Positions 44,718-54,226 are shown, counted from the stretch's first letter. The stretch: DNA of 64,000 nt from Flectobacillus longus (GCF_030056705.1 NZ_JASHIC010000016.1:124001-188000), one strand, 5' to 3'. Numbers and translations: made by a program. The notes: generated from the letters alone by a model not told the origin.

Positions 44718-44936
44718 GTGCTGAGTTTTGAGTGCGGAGTTGTCCTTTGTCCTTGCCTAAAATAGGTTGCCCTGAGTTTTAGACAAAAAAAGTACTTGAT
44801 TGTCAAACAATTTCGTATTTGGGATTGCTGTTTTCGGAAATATTGCAAAATATTCTAGAAGAAAGTAGATTACACTTCCGCAATCCAACATCTGAAATCC
44901 CCAATCCTCCCTAACTCCTCACTCAAAACTCCTCAC
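44718..44936. repeat. Imperfect long-range inverted repeat between fabG and the esterase-like gene
   Basis: Arms at 44718-44739 and 44915-44936 (19 of 22 complementary) carry the same TGAGTTTTGAGTG word as at 22942 and 42303. About 175 bases lie between them; the first half also repeats the GTTGTCCTTTGTCC words of 42318-42350. Confidence 0.6.
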
Positions 44937-44940
44937 TCAA

Positions 44941-45738
44941 TTAGTTGTCTTTTGCGAGTCTTTTGAAGAAATCAAAATGCCAGCGGATAGCTTTTTGAAA
45001 ATAGCTTCTATCGTGTTTGCCGGGTTGCGATACGTAGGTTGCTCGGATACGTAATTCGTCGCAACGTTTTTTGAAAAAATTGGTATTTTCATATTGAGGA
45101 TCGTCGATACCACAGTCAAAAATGATTTCTTTTTGGGTACTCACAAACTTATCAATATTACTCATAATCGATAGATTGCGTAAGGTTTCAAAATCTGTAT
45201 TGCCTAATAGTGTTCTCAAACGAGTATTATCTACTTCGTTTTGCATATCCAAAATACCTGCACAACTACCTACAGAACGGAAAACATCAGGCTTTTTCAA
45301 AAATAAATACATTGCTCCAAAGCCACCCATACCTACGCCAGTGATAAATACTTGATCAGTATCGATTCGGTATTTTTCCATCATGGTTGTATGTAAGTCT
45401 TTAAAGAAAAAATCTTCAAACTTACTCGTAGCTTTCCGTGGGCTATTGATATACCACGAATCATTCAAGCCGTCGGGACAAACAATGACAAAACCATAAG
45501 CATCTGCATATTTTTGAACATTCAGAAAGTTACTCCATTGTTTAAAGTTCCCTCCTTGCTCATGTAAAAGATACACCATAGGAAAACGCTTATTAGGATT
45601 ACGAGTATATTCCTTCGGCGTAAATACTAAGGTTGTATCGGCATAAGGTACATAAATCGGATTGAAATAAAGCGTCTCTTGAGCGAATAGCTTTTGGCTC
45701 AAACATACGACAAGAAGAACAATAAACCATTTTTTCAT
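44941..45738 (-). CDS. Esterase D-like alpha/beta hydrolase lacking the catalytic serine
   Basis: 265 residues with a signal peptide (about 1-20, ending LFAQ). The fold matches bacterial esterase/S-formylglutathione hydrolase-type proteins: YLLHEQGGN (57-65) oxyanion region, D212 (GIDDPQYEN) and H242 (GKHDRSYF). The nucleophile elbow, however, reads TGVGMGGFGA (133-142), with Gly136 where family members have Ser (GLSMGG). The codon at 45333-45331 is GGT, one base from AGT. Either the enzyme is inactive and binds a ligand, or the sequence has an error. Convergent with fabG. Confidence 0.8.
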   Translation of the reverse strand: MKKWFIVLLVVCLSQKLFAQETLYFNPIYVPYADTTLVFTPKEYTRNPNKRFPMVYLLHEQGGNFKQWSNFLNVQKYADAYGFVIVCPDGLNDSWYINSPRKATSKFEDFFFKDLHTTMMEKYRIDTDQVFITGVGMGGFGAMYLFLKKPDVFRSVGSCAGILDMQNEVDNTRLRTLLGNTDFETLRNLSIMSNIDKFVSTQKEIIFDCGIDDPQYENTNFFKKRCDELRIRATYVSQPGKHDRSYFQKAIRWHFDFFKRLAKDN

Positions 45739-45820
45739 AGTAGTTAGTCTTAAGAAAGTTTCCTGTTAATAGTATATATGAGAGTTAAATCCAATACCAA
45801 CTCACAAGTCATAAATAGCT

Positions 45821-47125
45821 TCAATATTGGTAAATTTCTGTCAAAATTTTCACCACTTCTTTACGAATCTCCGACATTGGTTTTACAAAATTGTTATTCA
45901 TTAAAGAAAAGCAAAGTACCTTTCCTTGTTTGGTAACCAAATATCCGCTCAGGTTATAATTATTACTAAAAGAGCCCGATTTGGCAAAAATAAAAGGTTT
46001 GTCTGTTTTAGGCATCAGCGATTTGAGCGTGCCAGATTGTCCTACAGCAGGCAGAACTTTAAACAACTTTTCCTGTGGCACTTCTTGATACATTTGGCGC
46101 AAAACCATCACCAAATCTCTTGGCGTAATCATATTATATCTCGAAAGCCCTGAGCCATCTACCCATGTTATAACATCAGGAAGTTTACTCAAATAATTGG
46201 TTTTAGCCTTTTCTATCCCTTTTTTTACATTCAATTCTCCTGCCAAAATTTGTCCACACATCAGCATCAGATGCTCTGCCATCATATTATCGCTGACGTG
46301 AAGCATTCTAGCAAATACGGTATCGACTGGCAAACTCATCATGGTTTGTGCGTTGCTACGAAGAGGTGCATCGATGAGCGTTACAGGTTTTCCCACAACA
46401 CTCGCTAATAGTTCAGCCGTTAATGTATTTGAGGTTTTGAAGGGTACTTCTTGCTCAAAATTAGCCTTGGGTGCTTTTCCTTGAGGTATTTCAAAAGTAT
46501 TACTTGATTCAACACGAGTCACACCAAAATTATTAGCACTTTTGACGCTTACAATTTTATCCTGAAAATAGGCTGGATTTGCCAACAATCCATTACCACT
46601 TGCCTTAAAACCGACTACATTGCCATGAATAGGCAAAGGGCTGATTTCTGAGGCATAATCATCGTTATAGTCATCCCATGCCCAGCCTGGCCCGTAGTGT
46701 TTTCCAGTAAAGTTATTGGCAGAGAAATAGATTTTTTGTGGACTATTTTTCAAAAAACTTAACACCTTTGACGCTGGCATACTTGGACTCAAGAAACTGG
46801 GATCACCTGTCCCCCAGATAATCAAAGAATCGGCATTGACTGCATATTTTAAAGCAGGTAGCGAGTCGCCCAATGTTTGCTGACTTACATAATAGGTCAA
46901 AATTTTAGTATTAGAAGCAGGTTGAAAATAACGATTTCCTTGATAACTAAAAACCTCCTTTTGTTCTGACAAATCGTATAAAACAAAGCCTGTATGATTC
47001 TGCGAAAATGTACTAGATTCGGATAATAACTTTCCTAACTTTTTACTACTCAACTTGCTAGTCTGACATGCTGTCAAGCTAATAACACATCCTATCACAA
47101 GTCCTATTATTGAGCGTTTTTTCAT
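45821..47125 (-). CDS. dacB: D-alanyl-D-alanine carboxypeptidase/endopeptidase (PBP4, S13)
   Basis: 434 residues. Lipoprotein-type signal with lipobox LTAC (C20), so it is probably anchored in a membrane facing the periplasm. The penicillin-binding motifs are complete: SxxK S71-K74 (PASNTK), SxN S278-N280 (HVSDNM) and KTG-like K382-G384 (AKSGSF). It trims or opens peptidoglycan peptide cross-links. It is somewhat shorter than E. coli DacB (about 477). Confidence 0.93.
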   Translation of the reverse strand: MKKRSIIGLVIGCVISLTACQTSKLSSKKLGKLLSESSTFSQNHTGFVLYDLSEQKEVFSYQGNRYFQPASNTKILTYYVSQQTLGDSLPALKYAVNADSLIIWGTGDPSFLSPSMPASKVLSFLKNSPQKIYFSANNFTGKHYGPGWAWDDYNDDYASEISPLPIHGNVVGFKASGNGLLANPAYFQDKIVSVKSANNFGVTRVESSNTFEIPQGKAPKANFEQEVPFKTSNTLTAELLASVVGKPVTLIDAPLRSNAQTMMSLPVDTVFARMLHVSDNMMAEHLMLMCGQILAGELNVKKGIEKAKTNYLSKLPDVITWVDGSGLSRYNMITPRDLVMVLRQMYQEVPQEKLFKVLPAVGQSGTLKSLMPKTDKPFIFAKSGSFSNNYNLSGYLVTKQGKVLCFSLMNNNFVKPMSEIRKEVVKILTEIYQY

Positions 47126-47317
47126 AGTTTGTTGTTAAAAATAAAATGGAGATAGAAAATGAAAGTATTTCTGATACTATCCAGAATACTCGATTTTAAC
47201 ATGCTCCGATAATAGAAATACAGTTAAACAATAACACTTTTTACAAAAGTTTAAATATAAGAAAAAAACAGATACTTCTTTCTGTCTTTGCCACAGTCTT
47301 GGATATACGAACGAAAC

Positions 47318-47348
47318 TTGACATTTGGCTACGGTAACTATACTTTTG
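47318..47348 (+). promoter_or_regulatory. Promoter of the short recQ
   Basis: TTG 47318-47320, 20-base spacer, TACTTTTG 47341-47348; leader about 38 bases. Confidence 0.7.
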
Positions 47349-47390
47349 CTGAAGTTATCCACTATCAACATCTGACACCTGCTTTTACGA

Positions 47391-49310
47391 ATGCAATATC
47401 CGATTCATCAAATACTTCAACAATATTGGGGCTATAGCTCTTTTCGTCCCCTACAAGAAGACATTATTCAGTCTGTCTTAGCAGGTAACGATACCTTGGC
47501 ATTGTTGCCTACAGGAGGCGGAAAATCTATCTGCTTTCAAGTGCCTGCTATGGCAATGGAAGGCGTGTGTTTGGTCATAACGCCGTTGATTGCTTTGATG
47601 CAAGACCAAGTAGCACAATTGCGTAGAAGAGGTATTTCGGCGGTGGCGATATATGCTGGAATGCACCGAAATCAAATAGATATTGCACTGGATAATTGTA
47701 TTTATGGCGATGTAAAGTTTTTGTATATTTCTCCAGAAAGACTACAGACTTCTCTTTTTCTCGAAAGAGTCAAGGCCATGAAGTTATGCTTACTAGCTAT
47801 CGACGAAGCGCACTGTATTTCGCAATGGGGATATGATTTTAGACCTCCTTATTTGAAAATAGCCGAATTTCGACAGTTATTCCCCACACTTCGTACTATT
47901 GCGTTGACTGCCTCTGCAACTAAAGAGGTAAAAGCAGATATTTTGGCAAAGCTCGCCATGCAAAACCCTCAAGTGTTTCAACAGAGTTTTGCCAGGGCTA
48001 ATTTATCCTATTCTACGCTTTATGAAGAAAACAAAATAGCACGTCTGGTAGCTATGCTTCAAAAAGTGGCAGGAACGGCCATTGTATATGTCCGTAATCG
48101 TCGGAAAACGCAGGAAGTGGCTCAATTTCTTCAAAAATCTGGTATATCAGCTACTTTTTATCATGCAGGAATAAGTGCGCAAGAACGTAGTCAAAAGCAA
48201 GAACAATGGATTAACAATCAAGTTCGTGTGATGGTGGCAACCAATGCTTTTGGGATGGGAATTGATAAACCTGATGTGCGTTTGGTGGTACATTTAGATT
48301 TGCCCGAAACACTCGAAGCCTATTATCAGGAGGCTGGTCGTGCAGGGCGCGATGGACAAAAGGCTTTTGCGACCGTTTTGTATGATAAAGTAGATATTCA
48401 AAATTTAGAAGTAAATACTGCGCAGAAATATCCTCCTATTCAGTTGATTCGCAGGGTATATCAGTGTTTGGGCAATTATTTTCAATTAGCAGTAGGTGCT
48501 GGCGAATTTGCATGCTATGATTTGGACTTGTCGACTTTCCAACAACGATTTGATTTGCCTTCACCCGACACTTATTTCGCCCTTAAAATTCTAGAAAATC
48601 AAGGGTTTATTACGCTTTCTGAAGCGGTTCATCATCCCTCTCGTATTACTTTTTCGGTAGATAATCGTCAACTGTATGATTTTCAATTACGAAACCCCAA
48701 ATATGATACTTTTGTCAAGTTACTTTTGAGAATGTATGGTGGAGAACTTTTTACAGGTTATCTCAATATCTCGGAGGCTACTATTTCAAAGGTGTTTTCG
48801 GCTCCACAAGCTGAAGTTGAATTGCTTTTATCTAATCTTGAAAAGTTTGAAATTATTCAGTACGACAAACATAAGGATAAACCTCAACTCACATTTTTGA
48901 CAGGTCGATATGATGCACAACAATTGCCTTTGCAAGTTCAGGATATTGAACAACGACGTGAGTATGATGTACAAAAAGCCTTAGCCGTAAAACATTATAT
49001 CGAGCACCAAAAACGCTGTAGAACGCAACTGCTTTTGGAATACTTCGACGAACATACCGACGCCACTTGCGGTGTTTGTGATGTTTGTATCAAGAAAAAA
49101 CGAGAAGAAGGTACTTACCAGCAAGAGTTACAATACAAGTTTCAAACACAAGAAAAGGTAAAAGCTTTGTTGAGCAACGGCAGTATGTCGCCTGAATTAT
49201 TACTCAAAATCATGCAGCCTAACAGCGCAGATTTTTTCAAAGCAATTGTGCGAGAAATGATAGAGAATCAACAAATTAGTGTAGATTCGGAAGGAAATTT
49301 ATCAGTATAG
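47391..49310 (+). CDS. recQ: ATP-dependent DNA helicase RecQ, short form without HRDC
   Basis: 639 residues. Walker A PTGGGKS (40-46), DEAH (about 135), the arginine-finger region GRAGRDG and the zinc-binding CGVCDVC region (about 555-570) are present. The protein ends soon after the zinc region with a winged-helix-like stretch and has no HRDC domain, unlike the long RecQ at 3475. The two are paralogues, not duplicates of recent origin: they differ throughout. A small membrane protein gene follows after 35 bases. Confidence 0.93.
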   Translation: MQYPIHQILQQYWGYSSFRPLQEDIIQSVLAGNDTLALLPTGGGKSICFQVPAMAMEGVCLVITPLIALMQDQVAQLRRRGISAVAIYAGMHRNQIDIALDNCIYGDVKFLYISPERLQTSLFLERVKAMKLCLLAIDEAHCISQWGYDFRPPYLKIAEFRQLFPTLRTIALTASATKEVKADILAKLAMQNPQVFQQSFARANLSYSTLYEENKIARLVAMLQKVAGTAIVYVRNRRKTQEVAQFLQKSGISATFYHAGISAQERSQKQEQWINNQVRVMVATNAFGMGIDKPDVRLVVHLDLPETLEAYYQEAGRAGRDGQKAFATVLYDKVDIQNLEVNTAQKYPPIQLIRRVYQCLGNYFQLAVGAGEFACYDLDLSTFQQRFDLPSPDTYFALKILENQGFITLSEAVHHPSRITFSVDNRQLYDFQLRNPKYDTFVKLLLRMYGGELFTGYLNISEATISKVFSAPQAEVELLLSNLEKFEIIQYDKHKDKPQLTFLTGRYDAQQLPLQVQDIEQRREYDVQKALAVKHYIEHQKRCRTQLLLEYFDEHTDATCGVCDVCIKKKREEGTYQQELQYKFQTQEKVKALLSNGSMSPELLLKIMQPNSADFFKAIVREMIENQQISVDSEGNLSV

Positions 49311-49345
49311 TTTTTCATTTTTCTTTTCCTCTTACCAACAAATCC

Positions 49346-49852
49346 ATGACGTTACAACAACTATTTGACAGTATCAGTCAAAATCCTTATTTGCTTTTGT
49401 ATTATTTACTACTTGTGCCTGCTATTACATTTTTGATAGGATTATGGCAAACTAATCCAGTCAACGGCCCTTCAGTTCTGACTCGTTATAGCTATATGGT
49501 ATTGGCTTATATGATTGGTATTCCAGGGATATTTGCCTTGACTTTAGATGTGTATTTATTCTTATTTGAGCGACAAAGTATTTGGCAAATGAATTTGATT
49601 ATTCAGATTTTGCCGATTGTTTCGATGGCTATCACGCTGATGCTAATCAAGTGGAAAATCCCTTTCGAAGCTGTTCCTGAATTAGGTAGATTATCGGGCT
49701 TTATGACTATACTCACCGCTCTGATAGGAATTTTGTGGTTTATAGACCGACTACGAATTTATGCCATTACCTACATTCCATTTCACTATATCGTAGTCGG
49801 ATTTATTGTTGTGCTATTAGCGATTCGCTATGGGTGGAAAAAACTATTCTAA
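49346..49852 (+). CDS. Membrane protein of unknown function
   Basis: 168 residues with about five membrane spans (14-34, 48-72, 81-101, 115-134, 143-161) and a short basic end. Not recognised. It follows recQ closely (35-base gap), so they are probably cotranscribed, but a role in repair is not implied. It overlaps the end of the converging coiled-coil gene by 9 bases. Confidence 0.75.
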   Translation: MTLQQLFDSISQNPYLLLYYLLLVPAITFLIGLWQTNPVNGPSVLTRYSYMVLAYMIGIPGIFALTLDVYLFLFERQSIWQMNLIIQILPIVSMAITLMLIKWKIPFEAVPELGRLSGFMTILTALIGILWFIDRLRIYAITYIPFHYIVVGFIVVLLAIRYGWKKLF

Positions 49853-50365
49853 GCGTTGTTGTTTCTTCAATTCGTTGTATTTTGATTTTAGTGTATAAAA
49901 CTTAATCACATAAACAATCAACAAAAAGGCAACAACCGCCGAGATTGACAACGTAAAGGTCTTTTCTTCTTCTATAGACTCCAGAATGGTGTGGTTTTCT
50001 TTTGACCATCCTTTATGGCGTTCTGATAATTCGGTAAGCTCTCGATTTTTTTCACGAAGCTCATTATTCTGCTGAATCAAATCATTGTATTGCTCTGTAA
50101 AATCAGATTTTGATTTTTCGCTAAGATTATTCAGCTCGTCCAAAATCTCGTTATCCTTTGCCATAATCTCCTTCAAAGCCTCAATTGAACTTTGCATATC
50201 ATCTTTGGTACGATTGCCAAATATACCCGAAGATTGGCTTTCAGATTCTTTGTATTTACTATACAAAACCTGACGCTCTTCTGTAAGCGTTTTCAAACGA
50301 TCTTGTGCGAGACCTTTCGCTACAAAAGTCAACAATAGAATGAATAAGAAAGAGATTTTTTTCAT
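49844..50365 (-). CDS. Coiled-coil protein with signal peptide and one membrane anchor
   Basis: 173 residues. Signal peptide about 1-20 (ending GLAQ), a coiled coil about 55-118 rich in Glu/Lys/Asn (NDLIQQNNELREKNRELTEL), one membrane helix (about 137-157) and a basic coiled end. Not assigned to a known family. It may be a periplasmic sensor or scaffold anchored in the inner membrane; function unknown. Confidence 0.7.
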   Translation of the reverse strand: MKKISFLFILLLTFVAKGLAQDRLKTLTEERQVLYSKYKESESQSSGIFGNRTKDDMQSSIEALKEIMAKDNEILDELNNLSEKSKSDFTEQYNDLIQQNNELREKNRELTELSERHKGWSKENHTILESIEEEKTFTLSISAVVAFLLIVYVIKFYTLKSKYNELKKQQRLE

Positions 50366-50562
50366 AATCCAAATTAAGCGTTTTTAGCAAAAGGACTTAT
50401 TTTGATTGATATAGTTACTGCGTTTTTAATTTCCGAAAAAGCTCAATTAATGAATTCTATTAAATAAATTTTCCTTCTTTCAGCTCTTGGTTAACATTCC
50501 TAGTTTCACGACTTGGTCTTAGACTCATTTTTTTACATTTGCAATGCAGTATTACTCCTTAT

Positions 50563-51090
50563 CTAGACAAACCACCCTTCTTTCAACTCCTGCTTAATGA
50601 TTTTGATACGTGCATTGAATGAAGTATGCTCAAAATTAATTCCATCAAGGCATACTTTTTCAAAAAACTCCATTACCTCAGGCGGATGTGGCGTTTTCTT
50701 TCCAGTATGTACATCTATGTACTTGGAAGTTGTCCACAAAACAGCCTTTAATACCTGCAAATGCTCGTCTGTCATCACATATTCTGTTACTAGAGTGTCC
50801 TCGTTATAATAAATTGTTGATGAAATAATCGTTACCCATTCGCTAACTCTTGCCGACGACACATAGCCAATCTGATGATTATAAACGACCCAAGATGTAT
50901 GATTATTTTCGAAATAGTCGTTATAATCAAAGTTATAAACCTCTGCTACATGATCTTCGCGAGCATTGAAAAAATAATCAAAGTATTTAGCATTGTTCAA
51001 ATGCTTGAGAGGGTCACAATCCTGAAAACGGATTAATGATTTCGAATGTAACTTTTTAGGATATTCTTTATTTGGGTCTAATTTAAACAT
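50563..51090 (-). CDS. Acyl-CoA thioesterase, hotdog fold (4HBT type)
   Basis: 175 residues. The segment RFQDCDPLKHLNNAKYFDYF (about 21-40) is the catalytic region of 4HBT/YbgC-type thioesterases, with Asp and His in the usual order. The C-terminal part is the hotdog beta-sheet with one extended helix. It should hydrolyse acyl-CoA; acyl chain unknown. It is downstream of nuoD on the same strand (80-base gap). Confidence 0.8.
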   Translation of the reverse strand: MFKLDPNKEYPKKLHSKSLIRFQDCDPLKHLNNAKYFDYFFNAREDHVAEVYNFDYNDYFENNHTSWVVYNHQIGYVSSARVSEWVTIISSTIYYNEDTLVTEYVMTDEHLQVLKAVLWTTSKYIDVHTGKKTPHPPEVMEFFEKVCLDGINFEHTSFNARIKIIKQELKEGWFV

Positions 51091-51170
51091 TGCCGTCTGC
51101 TCTCTGTCTTGACAGAGATATTAAATATTTGTTGAGAATTTCAAAACTTTATGCTCTTCACCTCTAAAAT

Positions 51171-52385
51171 CTATCTATCTACCTCACCCATTACTAAGTC
51201 TACAGAGCCTACGATAGCCACCAAATCGGCTAACATTGCACCACGACTTATTTCAGGTACTACCGATAAATTATGAAACGAACACGCTCTTGCTTTTACA
51301 CGCAAAGGTACATCCGAACGCCCATCTGTTCTGAAGAAAAAGCCTAGTTCTCCTTTAGGATTCTCAGCTCTAAAGTATAAATCCATCGCTTGTGGGCGCA
51401 CTTTTTTCGGTAGCATAGCTTGCGGATTAAAATCACGAGTACGCTTATGGTCGCCCATTAGCTGCACTAAGCATTGCTCTATAATTTTGATTGATTCATC
51501 ACATTCTAGAACTCTGACAAAATTTCTATCCCAACAATCTCCCACAGTTCCCATTTCTCCTTTTCCTACTGGAATTTCAAAATCAAGTTCTGGATATACA
51601 GAATAGCCATCGACACGACGGAGGTCAAATTTTAATCCTGAACCTCGAAGCACTGGTCCAGTGCAACCATAGTTAATAGCCAAATCCAAAGGCAAAACGC
51701 CAATATTGGCAGTACGTTGTACAAAGATTTTGTTTTCAATTATCAACTCACGAATCTCAACCATTTTGGGTTTGAGGTAGTTGATAAACTCCAGGCAACG
51801 CTCTTCGAAGCCCACAGGCAAGTCATAAAACAAACCTCCAATCCAGATATAGTTGTAAAGCATACGAGCACCACAAAGCCATTCGAGCAAACGCTGAATA
51901 TGTTCACGGTCACGCATGAGCCACAAAAACGAAGTATATGCCCCAATATCCAAGCCATACGTACCTATGGCAACAAAATGCGATGCCAAACGGTTGAGTT
52001 CGGCCACTAATACACGGATATATTCAATACGTTTTGGAAGTTTGCCCTCCAAATCAAGCATTTTCTCGACCCCCATTACATAGGCATGCTCAGAGTTCAT
52101 CGCTGCCAAATAATCCAAGCGGTCGATATATGGAATTGTTTGTCCAAACGCCAAAGACTCGGCATGTTTCTCAAAACAGCGGTGTAAATACCCCAAATGC
52201 GGTACCACATCGACAATCAGCTCGCCATCAGAGATTACCTCCAAACGCAAAACACCGTGAGTCGAAGGGTGTTGAGGCCCCAACGACAAAATCATTTCTT
52301 CCGATTTGAGTTTCGAGGAATTATACTTATTGGGGTCTGAGTGTCTAAAATGCTCAGGGTCGTATTGGTATTGAATTTGCTTCAT
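51171..52385 (-). CDS. nuoD: NADH-quinone oxidoreductase subunit D
   Basis: 404 residues, the 49-kDa subunit of complex I that shapes the quinone site. The beginning GPQHPSTHGVLRLEV (about 33-47) and later motifs RTANIGVL and GYSVYPELDFEIP are typical. No other nuo gene is adjacent: nuoA is 9 kb away and B, C and the rest are outside the window. A minus-strand TAAATTTG box (reverse complement 52433-52440) is a probable -7 element about 48 bases before the start. Confidence 0.95.
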   Translation of the reverse strand: MKQIQYQYDPEHFRHSDPNKYNSSKLKSEEMILSLGPQHPSTHGVLRLEVISDGELIVDVVPHLGYLHRCFEKHAESLAFGQTIPYIDRLDYLAAMNSEHAYVMGVEKMLDLEGKLPKRIEYIRVLVAELNRLASHFVAIGTYGLDIGAYTSFLWLMRDREHIQRLLEWLCGARMLYNYIWIGGLFYDLPVGFEERCLEFINYLKPKMVEIRELIIENKIFVQRTANIGVLPLDLAINYGCTGPVLRGSGLKFDLRRVDGYSVYPELDFEIPVGKGEMGTVGDCWDRNFVRVLECDESIKIIEQCLVQLMGDHKRTRDFNPQAMLPKKVRPQAMDLYFRAENPKGELGFFFRTDGRSDVPLRVKARACSFHNLSVVPEISRGAMLADLVAIVGSVDLVMGEVDR

Positions 52386-52511
52386 GCCGTAAAATTCGTG
52401 AATTTTATCTTAGATTGAGAACAGCGAAGGGGCAAATTTAGTCCCCAAACGTCAATTTTTATCTTATTTTTTGAAAAACGCCTTCAAAGCATAAGTTTTT
52501 TCAAAAACATA

Positions 52512-52543
52512 TTTGTCTAAAACTCAAACATTTACTACCTTTG
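52512..52543 (+). promoter_or_regulatory. Promoter of the rpmG operon
   Basis: TTTG 52512-52515, 20-base spacer, TACCTTTG 52536-52543; start of transcription near 52550, leader about 110 bases. Confidence 0.75.
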
Positions 52544-52565
52544 CAGTCCTATTTGGGAAATATAT

Positions 52566-52615
52566 ATTCGTTCGGACTTATCAGCAAGTTGTAATTTTCT
52601 GATAATCAAACGAAT
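52566..52615 (+). promoter_or_regulatory. Structured leader upstream of rpmG
   Basis: Two stacked stems: ATTCGTT (52566-52572) with AACGAAT (52609-52615), and TTATCAG (52578-52584) with CTGATAA (52599-52605), around an internal loop and a 14-base apical loop. It is not followed by a T-run, so it is a candidate ribosomal-protein or regulatory leader rather than a terminator. Confidence 0.45.
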
Positions 52616-52659
52616 AAAAAATATTTGTAAGATACAGAAAATTCATAAAGCATAACACA

Positions 52660-52842
52660 ATGGCTAAGAAAGGCAATAGAATCCAAGTGATTTTAGAATG
52701 TACTGAGCAAAAAGCTTCAGGCGTTCCAGGGATGTCTCGTTACATCACTACTAAAAACCGTAAAAACACTACTGCTCGTATTGAGTTGAAAAAATACAAC
52801 TCTTTCTTGAAAAAAGTAACTGTTCACAAAGAAATCAAGTAA
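52660..52842 (+). CDS. rpmG: 50S ribosomal protein L33
   Basis: 60 residues. [16 protein letters not shown] and [12 protein letters not shown] are the L33 pattern. Only one cysteine is present, so it is the zinc-free form. It is followed by the DUF4295 gene and ftsY, the usual order in Bacteroidota. The L28 gene (rpmB) that normally precedes it is missing here; the neighbour upstream is divergent nuoD. Confidence 0.95.
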   Translation: MAKKGNRIQVILECTEQKASGVPGMSRYITTKNRKNTTARIELKKYNSFLKKVTVHKEIK

Positions 52843-52888
52843 TTCACTCGGTTATCCTCACAGATAACTGTTAACTTATCATAATAAC

Positions 52889-53038
52889 ATGGCAAAGAAG
52901 GTAGTTGCAACCCTTAAAAAAGAAGGTGGTGTAAAATACGCTAAAGTTATCAAAGCTGTTAAAACCGCTACTGGAGCTTATTCTTTCAAAGAAGAAATCG
53001 TTCTTCAAGAAGATGTTCAAGCTATTCTTAAAGCTTAA
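52889..53038 (+). CDS. DUF4295 small protein
   Basis: 49 residues, Lys-rich (MAKKVVATLKKEGG... EDVQAILKA). It matches DUF4295, a short protein found between rpmG and ftsY in Bacteroidota, possibly a ribosome-associated protein. It lies 46 bases behind rpmG and is followed by a strong terminator, which separates it from ftsY. Confidence 0.85.
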   Translation: MAKKVVATLKKEGGVKYAKVIKAVKTATGAYSFKEEIVLQEDVQAILKA

Positions 53039-53067
53039 TATTCAGCTCTTTTATTAAGATTTTTAGG

Positions 53068-53091
53068 AAAAGTCCCTTTATCGGGACTTTT
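53068..53091 (+). terminator. Terminator after the DUF4295 gene
   Basis: 9-bp stem AAAAGTCCC / GGGACTTTT (53068-53076 with 53083-53091), loop of 6, then a T-run. It probably limits read-through into ftsY. Confidence 0.8.
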
Positions 53092-53188
53092 TTTGTTTTA
53101 CTTTTGTCTTACGTTTTCAAAAGTCTTCTATATCTCTTCTTGTAGATAATTTCAGGCTTTTAACGAGTAACCAAAAAAATAACAACAA

Positions 53189-54166
53189 ATGGGTTTATTC
53201 GATTTTTTTAAAAAGAAAGAAACACTCAATACTGAAGAGAAAGAATCACTCGACAAAGGACTCGAAAAAACCAAAGAAGGACTTTTTTCGAAATTGAGTC
53301 GTGCTATCGTCGGTAAGTCAAAAGTCGATGATGAAGTATTAGATGAATTAGAAGAAATCTTAATCTCTTCGGACGTCGGCGTTGAAACTACTGTTAAAAT
53401 CATTCGTCGTATCGAGGAGCGTGTTGCTCGTGATAAATTCGTAAGCACAAGCGAACTTGACGAAATTCTTCGTGAGGAAATCGCCGAGCTATTAGCTCAA
53501 AATAAATCTGAAGATATTACTGATGCCTTCAAAAAATCTGACATTAAGCCTTATGTAATCATGGTGGTAGGTGTCAATGGCGTAGGTAAAACAACGACTA
53601 TTGGTAAATTAGCCTCACAATTCCATAAAGCTGGCAACAAGGTTATTTTAGGTGCAGGCGATACCTTCCGTGCCGCTGCGGTTGACCAACTCAAGCTTTG
53701 GGGACAGCGTGTAGGTATTCCAGTAATCGACCACGGTATGAATACCGATCCAGCTTCGGTAGCATTCGACGCTGTAAAACAAGCCGTTGAACAGCAAGCC
53801 GATGTTGTGATTATTGATACAGCAGGTCGCTTACACAACAAAGTAAACTTGATGAATGAATTGGCAAAAATCAAGCGTGTTGTTCAGAAGTTCTTACCAG
53901 AAGCTCCTCATGAAGTACTTTTGGTATTGGATGGTTCGACTGGACAAAATGCTTTTATCCAAGCACAAGAATTTACTAAAGCTACCGATGTAACAGCACT
54001 AGCTATTACCAAATTGGATGGCACAGCCAAAGGTGGCGTGGTGATTGGTATCTCAGATCAGTTCAAAATTCCAGTGAAGTATATTGGTGTGGGAGAGAAA
54101 ATTGAAGACTTACAGGTTTTCAACAAAAAGGAATTTGTGAACTCACTTTTCAAGCGTAAAGCATAA
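53189..54166 (+). CDS. ftsY: Signal recognition particle receptor FtsY
   Basis: 325 residues. A short acidic/Lys-Glu-rich N-terminus replaces the long A domain. The NG domain has G1 GVNGVGKTT (128-136), DTFRAAAVDQL, the G3 DTAGR and G4 TKLDGTAKGG. It docks ribosome-SRP complexes at the membrane. It should be a separate unit or a weakly coupled part of the rpmG operon because of the terminator between. Confidence 0.96.
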   Translation: MGLFDFFKKKETLNTEEKESLDKGLEKTKEGLFSKLSRAIVGKSKVDDEVLDELEEILISSDVGVETTVKIIRRIEERVARDKFVSTSELDEILREEIAELLAQNKSEDITDAFKKSDIKPYVIMVVGVNGVGKTTTIGKLASQFHKAGNKVILGAGDTFRAAAVDQLKLWGQRVGIPVIDHGMNTDPASVAFDAVKQAVEQQADVVIIDTAGRLHNKVNLMNELAKIKRVVQKFLPEAPHEVLLVLDGSTGQNAFIQAQEFTKATDVTALAITKLDGTAKGGVVIGISDQFKIPVKYIGVGEKIEDLQVFNKKEFVNSLFKRKA

Positions 54167-54190
54167 AATATCTTCATTATCGATACGTTT

Positions 54191-54226
54191 ACATCCTAAA
54201 TAATGCACAGACATTGTTTAGGATGT
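54191..54226 (+). terminator. Terminator of ftsY
   Basis: 10-bp stem ACATCCTAAA / TTTAGGATGT (54191-54200 with 54217-54226) with a nested AATG/CATT, followed by T-rich TTTCTTTT. Confidence 0.7.
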
